DNA from: Chloroflexota bacterium
GTDB lineage: Bacteria > Chloroflexota > Anaerolineae > Anaerolineales > Villigracilaceae
Reading direction: 5' to 3'
Length of the DNA stretch: 64,000 nucleotides
NCBI GenBank assembly: GCA_016213105.1
Contig: JACRBN010000026.1
Coordinates: 620,001 to 684,000 of the forward strand
Part shown: positions 55,096 through 64,000 of the stretch, one piece after another
How the letters are laid out: every line of letters begins with the position of its first letter
Numbering within the stretch: position 1 is the stretch's first letter
Notes under the pieces: generated by a model
Told to the model about the DNA's origin: nothing
Databases searched by the model: none
Seen by the model: only the letters and a program-made list of their open reading frames with translations
Translations under genes and position numbers: made by a program

Positions 55096-55135
55096 AAAAC
55101 GTCCCGCAGGCCTGTCATAGTCTGTGGGACGTTTT
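55096..55135. terminator. Bidirectional terminator
   Basis: AAAACGTCCCGCAG (55096-55109) pairs with CTGTGGGACGTTTT (55122-55135, one wobble), ending in T-run, between convergent genes. Confidence 0.85.
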
Positions 55136-55155
55136 CGGTCTGAAGTGGAGGTTTT

Positions 55156-55860
55156 CTACGGCCCCGGCGGAACCGAGGTCGAAATGGATATGGGCGTGGC
55201 GGTCGGTGTGCTGGTCACGGAGATGGTGCCATTCGAGACCACGATCTGAACGTAGACCATATCGCCGAAGGTATATCCGTAATCGTCCCGCAATTTCCAG
55301 TAGCCTGTGTACGCGCCCTCCTTGTAGGGAGCGGTCAGCACGACGGATATGTCCATGTTCTTATTGACCTTGACGGTTTGTTCGAGGGTGACGTCCGCGC
55401 CATCCATGTTGGATCCCTTGACGAAGACCAGGGAATAGTCCCCGTTCCAGGCGCAGCTGCCGGTATTCCTGAATCGCCAGGTCTTGACGAAGGTCTCGCC
55501 CGGGGCCAGGACCGTCCCGTCGGGGATGGTCACATCCTTGACAAAGGCCGCGTCCGCGCAGGTGTAGTAGGGGGAATAGTCGCGCAACCAGATCGAGGTG
55601 GCCGTGGCTGGATTCTTGGTGGGCGTACGGGAGGGGGTGGGGGTAACCGTCGGCGACGGGGTGAGGGTCGGTGTGGCGCTGGGAACGACCCGCGCCGTTA
55701 CACTGGCGGCGACCGAGGTATTGACAATCGACCTCACGTCTTTGGTGGGTGGCAGGGGAGCGGCATTTCCACAGGCGCTCAAAATAAGCGCCAGGAGAAA
55801 ACCGACCCAACACAGCCTGCGGAGAGAGCGGGATTTGCACATGAAAACTTGCCTGTTCAT
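55156..55860 (-). CDS. Lipoprotein with NBR1-Ig-like domain
   Basis: 234 aa from ATG 55860. A basic-hydrophobic leader ends in the lipobox LSAC. A Thr/Pro-rich linker (about 55-85, PSPTVTPTPSRTPT) leads to an NBR1-type Ig-like domain (about 95-215: VLAPGETFVKTWRFRNTGSC, then DYSLVFVKGSNMDGAD) and a Thr/Ser-rich tail. Such domains are common in Chloroflexota surface proteins, probably for binding polymers or partners. No enzyme domain. Confidence 0.88.
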   Translation of the reverse strand: MNRQVFMCKSRSLRRLCWVGFLLALILSACGNAAPLPPTKDVRSIVNTSVAASVTARVVPSATPTLTPSPTVTPTPSRTPTKNPATATSIWLRDYSPYYTCADAAFVKDVTIPDGTVLAPGETFVKTWRFRNTGSCAWNGDYSLVFVKGSNMDGADVTLEQTVKVNKNMDISVVLTAPYKEGAYTGYWKLRDDYGYTFGDMVYVQIVVSNGTISVTSTPTATPISISTSVPPGP

Positions 55861-56114
55861 AGCACGCCTCTTTGACTGAACTTGCATGCCTATCATATCA
55901 GGCAGGCGTATAAATTATGTCCGAAAATGATGAGAAAATTATGGAGATTTCCTCCCGCCGATTCACGGGTCAACCTCCTTTTGTGGGGGTGATATTTTGT
56001 TTTGAGCAGTCACTTTGCTTTTCAGCAAACCGCTTGTTCAGTATAATAGGTATGGAGGCAGTTTCATTCAATTTTGATCGAGAATCCGTCTATTGGCCCT
56101 GATGGAGGAGCGTG

Positions 56115-56222
56115 ATGAAGCTGTATTTCATCTTTATACTGATAGACCTGCTGGTCTTACTGGCGTACCCGGTCGTTTTCGTGATCTATCAGGCGCGCAA
56201 ACTGTTCCAGATAAAAAGATAG
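56115..56222 (+). CDS. 35-aa single-helix membrane peptide
   Basis: ATG 56115 has GGAGGAG 4 bases upstream, a very strong site. The peptide has one hydrophobic helix (residues about 3-26) and a basic tail ARKLFQIKR. TATAAT at 56042-56047 lies about 70 bases before it. It ends 45 bases before glgC. No family is recognised. Confidence 0.6.
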   Translation: MKLYFIFILIDLLVLLAYPVVFVIYQARKLFQIKR

Positions 56223-56267
56223 CCTGGTTGTCATACAAATACATCGAACCTATTTCGGGAGGCTTTC

Positions 56268-57536
56268 ATGCCAACACTGAACGATATTCTGGCCGTTATC
56301 CTGGGCGGGGGACGCGGCGCACGCCTGTATCCGCTCACCCAACAGCGCTCCAAGCCTGCGGTGCCCATCGCAGGCAAGTACCGCCTGATCGATATCCCGA
56401 TCAGCAACTGCATCAACTCGCAGATCTACCGCATCGCCCTGTTGACGCAGTTCAACTCGGTCTCGCTGCATCGGCACATCTCCCGCAGCTACCAGTTCGA
56501 TGCGTTCCATACGGGCTGGGTGCAGATCTGGGCCGCCGAGCAGACCATCGACAGCGCGGACTGGTACCAGGGCACGGCGGACGCCGTCCGCAAGCAATTG
56601 TTCGAGATCCAGGCCACAGGCGCGAAGTACGTGTTGATCCTGGCGGGCGATCACCTCTACCGCATGGATTACGCCTCCATGGCCCAATATCACTGGGAAA
56701 AGGACGCCGACATCACCGTGGCGGTCCAGCCGGTGGCGTTGGATGAGGCCCACCGCCTGGGCATCCTCAAACGCGAATCGGATGGGCGCATCTCATCGTT
56801 CGTGGAAAAGCCCAAGGATCCCGACATCCAGAAACGCTTCTTCAGCCGCGACGACCCCGAACGCCCCCTGCTTGGCTCGATGGGTATCTACATGTTCAAC
56901 ACGCAGGTGCTGATCGACATGCTGACCAGCAATCCCAAGCATGATGACTTTGGCGGCGACATCATCCCGCAGGCCATCGGCTCGCTCAAGGTCTTCGGCT
57001 TCGACTTCGACGGCTTCTGGCAGGACATCGGGACGATCCGCTCGTTCTACGAAACCAACCTGCTGCTGGCCTCCGCCAACTCGCCCTTCAATTTCTACGA
57101 CCCGAAACTGCCCATCTACACCCGCGCGCTGTTCCTGCCCGGTTCCACCGTGGAAGACAGCCAGTTGGAGGATGTGCTGGTCTCCGAGGGTTGCCGCATC
57201 CAAAAGGCGGAGATCAAGCATTCGATCATCGGCACCCGCAGCCAGATCGGGGCAGGCTCGATCATCAAGGACAGCATCCTCATGGGCTCGGACTATTACG
57301 ACAGCGAAGCCCGCAAGCGCAGCGTCCCGATCGGCATCGGCGCGAACTGTCACATCGAGGGCGCCATCCTGGACAAGAACGCCCGCATCGGTGACGGGGT
57401 GGTTATCCGCCCGTTCCCGCGCGACAAGGACATCGACCACGATACCTGGTACGTGCGCGACGGCATCGTAGTGGTCCCCAAGGATGCTGAAATTCCTGCG
57501 GGCACGCGCATCGAACCTGACGATTCAGGTATTTAA
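56268..57536 (+). CDS. glgC: Glucose-1-phosphate adenylyltransferase
   Basis: 422 aa with GGGAGG before the ATG. Nucleotidyltransferase signature AVILGGGRGARLYPLT with KPAVPIAGKYRLIDIPISN, and the catalytic GDHLYRMDY. The C-terminal left-handed beta helix (about 300-420) shows imperfect hexapeptides. It makes ADP-glucose for glycogen. No glycogen synthase is adjacent. The protein shows the plant/cyanobacterial-like AFHTGWVQI and AAEQT segments typical of GlgC. Confidence 0.94.
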   Translation: MPTLNDILAVILGGGRGARLYPLTQQRSKPAVPIAGKYRLIDIPISNCINSQIYRIALLTQFNSVSLHRHISRSYQFDAFHTGWVQIWAAEQTIDSADWYQGTADAVRKQLFEIQATGAKYVLILAGDHLYRMDYASMAQYHWEKDADITVAVQPVALDEAHRLGILKRESDGRISSFVEKPKDPDIQKRFFSRDDPERPLLGSMGIYMFNTQVLIDMLTSNPKHDDFGGDIIPQAIGSLKVFGFDFDGFWQDIGTIRSFYETNLLLASANSPFNFYDPKLPIYTRALFLPGSTVEDSQLEDVLVSEGCRIQKAEIKHSIIGTRSQIGAGSIIKDSILMGSDYYDSEARKRSVPIGIGANCHIEGAILDKNARIGDGVVIRPFPRDKDIDHDTWYVRDGIVVVPKDAEIPAGTRIEPDDSGI

Positions 57537-57542
57537 GTCACA

Positions 57543-57571
57543 TTGACATACCCTTGGGCCGGGCGTACACT
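57543..57571 (+). promoter_or_regulatory. Candidate terC-family promoter
   Basis: -35 TTGACA (57543-57548), 17-base spacer, -10 TACACT (57566-57571). A transcript would start near 57578. Confidence 0.6.
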
Positions 57572-57594
57572 CGCCTGCGCCTGGAGGAAAAATA

Positions 57595-57633
57595 AGACCG
57601 TCACGGAGGTGGTCCGCGGCGGTCTATTTTTTT
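57595..57633 (+). terminator. Hairpin with T-run in the leader of the TerC gene
   Basis: AGACCGTC (57595-57602) pairs with GGCGGTCT (57618-57625, one G-T), enclosing CGGA/TCCG, then a run of seven T. It may end glgC or attenuate the next gene. Confidence 0.75.
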
Positions 57634-57660
57634 GCCTGAATCCCTGGCATGGAGAATAAA

Positions 57661-58533
57661 ATGAACGAAGTCTGGCCGATCGTTGTAATTATTTTGCAGT
57701 TGATCTTCCTGGAAGGCATCCTGTCCATCGACAATGCGGCGGTGATCGGCGCATTGGTTTCCCCCCTTCCATCGGATAAACGCATACCCTGGCCGCCGGC
57801 CCTGAAAAAAATCGGCGACTGGCTGCATCCCATGCTGGGCGATCAGCGCATGGCCGCCCTGCGCGTGGGCCTGCTGGGCGCGTACCTGGGCCGCGGGTTG
57901 ATGCTGTTGATGACAAGTTTCCTCATTCACAACTCGTGGATCAAACTGATCGGCGCGGCCTACCTCATTCACCTGGCCCTCGACAATTTGCAGGACCGCT
58001 CGGGCGGCGGCGGCGAGGACGATGACGACGTCAAGCCCATCAAGGTGCAGACCTTCTGGGCCACGGTGCTGACGGTCGAGACGATGGACCTGATCTTCAG
58101 CATCGACAACGTGGTGGCGGCGGTCTCGCTTTCCGAGAAGCTTTGGGTGGTGATGCTGGGCGTGGCCATCGGCATCCTGACCATGCGCTACGCCGCAGGC
58201 ATTTTCAGCTATGCGGTCGAGCGCGAACCCATCCTCCAGCAGGCGGCCTACGTGCTTGTCCTGAACATCGGCATCGAACTGGTGCTGGCCCAGGTCTGGC
58301 ACATCGAGATCTCGGACCTGCTGCGCTTTGGAATTTCGATTGCCACCATCCTGCTGGCCATCGCCTATGCCCACAGTCCCTTCCTGCAAAAATTCAATTT
58401 TGCGCTGGTCTGGCTGGCCAGGGGCTTTGGCATCGTGGTCGAATTTGTGGACTGGGCGCTGGCCCCATTCCGTGGCATACTCAACCTTGTTTTCGGCCTG
58501 TTCCGACGCAAGTCCGAACCGACTCCCGCCTGA
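57661..58533 (+). CDS. TerC-family membrane protein
   Basis: 290 aa from ATG 57661 (GGAG 6 bases upstream); an in-frame ATG at 57649 has no ribosome site. About seven helices. The two TerC signatures LEGILSIDNAAVIGAL and ETMDLIFSIDNVVAAVSL carry the membrane-embedded acidic residues. Related proteins export Mn2+ or protect metalloproteins during secretion. A manganese-type riboswitch lies 0.6 kb downstream at a P-type ATPase, which supports a metal role. Confidence 0.88.
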   Translation: MNEVWPIVVIILQLIFLEGILSIDNAAVIGALVSPLPSDKRIPWPPALKKIGDWLHPMLGDQRMAALRVGLLGAYLGRGLMLLMTSFLIHNSWIKLIGAAYLIHLALDNLQDRSGGGGEDDDDVKPIKVQTFWATVLTVETMDLIFSIDNVVAAVSLSEKLWVVMLGVAIGILTMRYAAGIFSYAVEREPILQQAAYVLVLNIGIELVLAQVWHIEISDLLRFGISIATILLAIAYAHSPFLQKFNFALVWLARGFGIVVEFVDWALAPFRGILNLVFGLFRRKSEPTPA

Positions 58534-58550
58534 CGTGGAAGTGAGACAGC

Positions 58551-58988
58551 ATGATTACGATCAAAACCCCGACCACCCGTGACGATTTCAAGGCCTATTA
58601 TGCCCTGCGTTACAAAGTTCTGCGTGAACCCTGGGGGCACCCCAAAGGCACGGAGAAGGACGATTATGAACCCATCAGCGAACACTTCATGGCCGTGAAC
58701 GAAAAAGGCGAGGTGGTGGGCGTTGCCAAGCTGTATGAAAAGTCGGCGGGCGTGGGTCACATCTCCCACCTGGCCGTCTCTGGTGAGCACCATCATCAGG
58801 GCATCGGCCACCTGCTGGTCAGGACGGTGGAGGCGCGCGCGAAGGAACGCGGATTCCACTCGATTGGCTCGATGGCGCGCGTCACCGCCACAAAATTTTT
58901 CGAGAAATACGGATACCGCGTGACGGGCATCCCCTCCCTGCACTTTGGAACCACCCACCTGGTCTGGATGGAAAAAGAGTTGACCTAG
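58551..58988 (+). CDS. GNAT-family acetyltransferase
   Basis: 145 aa. The acetyl-CoA site reads HISHLAVSGEHHHQGIGHLL, followed by ERGFHSIGSMARVTATKFFEKYGY, the standard GNAT beta4-beta5 and end helix. The N-terminus (YYALRYKVLREPWG) is like the ElaA/YjcF type. Substrate unknown. It is 17 bases after the TerC stop, probably co-transcribed. A terminator follows. Confidence 0.9.
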   Translation: MITIKTPTTRDDFKAYYALRYKVLREPWGHPKGTEKDDYEPISEHFMAVNEKGEVVGVAKLYEKSAGVGHISHLAVSGEHHHQGIGHLLVRTVEARAKERGFHSIGSMARVTATKFFEKYGYRVTGIPSLHFGTTHLVWMEKELT

Positions 58989-58994
58989 TAAAAG

Positions 58995-59029
58995 AAGTGA
59001 CAATCGCACAATCGGCGGCTGTCACTTTT
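58995..59029 (+). terminator. Intrinsic terminator after GNAT gene
   Basis: AAGTGACA (58995-59002) pairs with TGTCACTT (59020-59027), then TT and T-rich sequence. Confidence 0.75.
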
Positions 59030-59061
59030 GTTCACCAAACAATATTGTCTGCCTGCATGGC

Positions 59062-59091
59062 TTGACATTGTTTTTTATCATGGAGTAAACT
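59062..59091 (+). promoter_or_regulatory. Promoter of the riboswitch transcript
   Basis: -35 TTGACA (59062-59067), 18-base spacer, -10 TAAACT (59086-59091). The expected start is near 59098, just before the riboswitch. Confidence 0.65.
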
Positions 59092-59097
59092 CTTTTG

Positions 59098-59220
59098 TGG
59101 ATGGGGAGTAGCCGCCTGTTCCCCACAGGATGGACGTCGTCATATCATTGGCCGAAAGGTCATCGGCGATCCATGCGCTTGACTGCGTTGGCAAGACCAC
59201 CACGAAGGTGTGGTGGTCTT
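59098..59220 (+). promoter_or_regulatory. yybP-ykoY manganese riboswitch with expression-platform terminator
   Basis: GGGGAGTAG (59103-59111), GTCGTCAT, GGCCGAAAGGTC (59150-59161) and GGCAAGACC (59190-59198) are the conserved parts of the yybP-ykoY aptamer in the right order. The last overlaps a terminator: AAGACCACCAC (59193-59203) pairs perfectly with GTGGTGGTCTT (59210-59220). Aptamer closure and terminator compete, so Mn2+ binding should allow read-through. It precedes a P-type ATPase, a known partner of this class. Confidence 0.85.
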
Positions 59221-59263
59221 TTAATTGACCTGATTGCACTTATCTTTTTGAGGAGTAACTTAT

Positions 59264-62179
<2,916 letters not shown>

Positions 62180-62197
62180 ATCCCATACCAAAAGTTT

Positions 62198-62227
62198 AGG
62201 CGGCAGTGTGCAACTGCCGCCTTTTTT
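62198..62227 (+). terminator. Intrinsic terminator of the ATPase gene
   Basis: AGGCGGCAGT (62198-62207) pairs with ACTGCCGCCT (62213-62222), then TTTTT. Confidence 0.92.
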
Positions 62228-62301
62228 ATTTCTTGATTTGCAACGCCAACGATGGGAGTCATTGACTCCACATGCTACAATTGCCTTACTACGGAGGTCG
62301 C

Positions 62302-63075
62302 ATGGATTTACAGTTATCAGGAAAAGTAGCCATCGTCACAGGCGCAAGCCGCGGAATTGGACGCGCCCTCGCTGAGACGCTCTCCGCCGAGGGCATGCGT
62401 CTCGTCCTTGCCGCGCGCTCACGCGAAGCATTGGAATCCCTCTCCGCTGCGCTGCCGACCGAGAGCCTGGTCCAGGCCATCGACCTGCGCCTGCCCGAGT
62501 CGGCGGGACTCGTCGTCCAGGCGGCGCTCGAACGCTTTGGTCAGATCGACCTGCTGGTCAATAACGCAGGCGCCACCCAGCGCGGCGACTTCCTCACGCT
62601 GACCGACGATCAATGGGCCGAGGGCTATGCCCTGAAATTCTTCGGCGCCATGAGATTGTGCCGCGCCGCGTGGACTCACCTGCAAGTCCGCCGCGGGAGC
62701 ATCGTCAACATCATCGGCATCGGCGGGCGGACAGGCAGCGCCGAGTTCGCCATCGGCGGCACGGTCAACGCCGCGCTGATGAACCTGACCAAGGTCCTCG
62801 CCGACCGCGGCATCCAGGACGGCGTGCGCGTCAACGCGGTCAACCCCGGCTCGATCGCCACCGAAAGACTGCAAGTCCGCATCCGCGCGTTGATGCAGGA
62901 AAAGAACCTCAGCGAAGAGCAATCCACACGCCAGATGGCATCCAAACTGGGTATCGCCCGCTTCGGCCAGCCTGCGGAAATCGCCCGCGCCGTGGCCTAC
63001 CTCGCCTCCCCACAGGCGGAGTACATTCAAGGCGCGATTCTGGATGTGGATGGCGGGGCGACAAGGACGTTGTGA
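62302..63075 (+). CDS. Short-chain dehydrogenase lacking the catalytic Tyr/Lys
   Basis: 257 aa from ATG 62302 with GGAGG upstream; a start at 62272 is unlikely. Cofactor motif TGASRGIGRALA and NNAG are intact, as is the C-terminal PAEIARAVAYLASPQAEYIQG (read in parts). In the active-site region the expected YSASKAAL is GTVNAALM: Tyr is Gly and Lys is Asn, and the Ser is also changed (IIGIGG). Divergent SDRs of this kind exist, so it may bind cofactor without classical catalysis, or use other residues. TACAAT lies 20 bases upstream. Confidence 0.88.
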   Translation: MDLQLSGKVAIVTGASRGIGRALAETLSAEGMRLVLAARSREALESLSAALPTESLVQAIDLRLPESAGLVVQAALERFGQIDLLVNNAGATQRGDFLTLTDDQWAEGYALKFFGAMRLCRAAWTHLQVRRGSIVNIIGIGGRTGSAEFAIGGTVNAALMNLTKVLADRGIQDGVRVNAVNPGSIATERLQVRIRALMQEKNLSEEQSTRQMASKLGIARFGQPAEIARAVAYLASPQAEYIQGAILDVDGGATRTL

Positions 63076-63157
63076 AACCGCCTCACGAAGTCGGCGAAAG
63101 GTTTATACTTGGGAAGATCGATCACTCCTCAATACATATCACCTCTGGGAGGAATTA

Positions 63158-64000
63158 ATGAAGATATTTTACGTTTCTCGAAGTATCAAAATCAATCACC
63201 TGTTTTATTTTCTTGTTGTTGCGGTGCCAGCAGGTTGGTTCATTTTTTTTGCTTTCAACTGGTTTTCCATATCTGAGCCTCCTTTTGCCGATATCTTCAT
63301 GGGGGGCTTCTTTCTTTTCGTGGGTTTGATCTTTTTGTCCATGACAAGTTGGTTGGGCTTGATGTTATATGCCGTTCAAAAGGCGAGGCTGACATTGGAT
63401 CAAGAATCGATGCAGTTTATGTCTGTTTCTCCCAGACTGAATGGTATCCTGCCATCCTGGCTTCATTCTTTTTCCATTCGTTATGGATACATCAAATGGG
63501 TGGAACGCGGCACGCTGCCGGGATCGCTATTTATTACAGGCACAAACGGCAAAACAATGCGATTCTTCACTTCCCTATTTGGCAAAAATTACGGCGAAGA
63601 AATCCTGGTTGAATTGAAAAGCCACCTGTCTGCCGAATGTCTGGACAAGAATATCGAACTTCGATTCAAGTGGACGAAAGCTGAAGTAGTCCACCAAATT
63701 GTCCAATTATCCATTTCGCTTGTTTTGCTCATAACCCTGGTTTTTGATCCCACCATTCCCTATATCGGTGGTTGGTACCTCAAAGACTGGCATATGGAGA
63801 ACCGTTTCTCCTGGCTGGAAAATGCGGATGTGTATTCAGTACCGGCAGCCGATGAGTACTGGGTTGTAACCGAAACCTTCGTGCCCAAACGCATCCTGCA
63901 TGGCAATCATGGAAAAGTACAAGAGTGGGACGTGCCCGAACTGTCAGCAGATGAGCGGATTAGTTTTATCAGCGGGGACTCAAATCAAAATCCCATCCTC
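63158..64000 (+). CDS. Membrane protein of unknown function, C-terminus beyond window
   Basis: Open from ATG 63158 (GGGAGG 6 bases upstream) to the last base, 281 codons, no stop. Two helices near 16-38 and 46-70, a soluble section (about 75-180) with GSLFITGTNGKTMRFF resembling a PH-like bacterial domain, and a third helix near 187-203. After it comes an extracytoplasmic segment. Lower GC than its neighbours. No family assigned. Confidence 0.7.
   Translation, partial: MKIFYVSRSIKINHLFYFLVVAVPAGWFIFFAFNWFSISEPPFADIFMGGFFLFVGLIFLSMTSWLGLMLYAVQKARLTLDQESMQFMSVSPRLNGILPSWLHSFSIRYGYIKWVERGTLPGSLFITGTNGKTMRFFTSLFGKNYGEEILVELKSHLSAECLDKNIELRFKWTKAEVVHQIVQLSISLVLLITLVFDPTIPYIGGWYLKDWHMENRFSWLENADVYSVPAADEYWVVTETFVPKRILHGNHGKVQEWDVPELSADERISFISGDSNQNPIL

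Noticed and set aside
57537-57660. A yybP-ykoY riboswitch before the TerC-family gene
   Set aside because: Neither GGGGAGTAG nor GGCAAGACC is present and the leader is too short.

Overview
The window is 64 kb of a GC-rich bacterial chromosome with one AT-rich insert. Gene content (paired DUF1501/DUF1800 Tat-secreted proteins, a mevalonate-pathway decarboxylase, an NBR1-Ig-like lipoprotein, many short palindromic repeats, several SD-less starts) suggests Chloroflexota, probably Anaerolineae. This is inferred from protein families; there is no rRNA here to confirm it.

Layout. 0-13.3 kb is core-like: a secreted gluzincin protease (cut by the window edge), a HEAT protein, an M50 site-2 protease, a mevalonate-(di)phosphate decarboxylase, a ROK kinase, an orphan ModB permease, a PadR regulator, a NarL-type two-component pair and a SWIM/SNF2 helicase. 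13.5-19.3 kb is a three-gene minus-strand operon: an unknown 306-aa protein, a CHAT (caspase-like) protease with an intact His/Cys dyad, and a 1061-aa TPR protein built from a six-fold repeated three-TPR unit. 19.5-28.2 kb is the accessory region. It holds an AbiE toxin-antitoxin pair (toxin frameshifted, promoter with a perfect 16-bp-arm palindrome), a DUF559 endonuclease, a Vsr-like remnant and then an AT-rich cassette: an N6-adenine DNA methyltransferase, a protein with two GHKL ATPase domains and an H-box, an atypical receiver protein and an unknown 252-aa protein. I see no restriction nuclease in the cassette. It is the best candidate here for an undescribed defence or signalling system.

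28-42.6 kb returns to GC-rich DNA: EttA and a second ABC-F ATPase, a beta-lactamase-fold lipoprotein, a CDF transporter, Kbl, an XPB-N-like protein, a lipid kinase and a GAF-GGDEF protein. 42.7-45.8 kb carries a DprE2-like/DprE1-like pair and LipB. 45.8-51.9 kb is a seven-gene redox/membrane operon behind a TetR regulator with a clear operator over its own -10. 52-64 kb holds DUF1800/DUF1501, GlgC, a TerC-family protein, a P-type ATPase behind a yybP-ykoY-type manganese riboswitch, an SDR lacking the catalytic Tyr/Lys, and a membrane protein cut by the window end.

A recurring theme is short palindromic repeats. They lie between genes, supply or overlap stop codons (Kbl, the XPB-like gene), and in LipB and the SNF2 helicase appear to have been inserted in frame. 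No rRNA, tRNA, CRISPR array or transposase was recognised.
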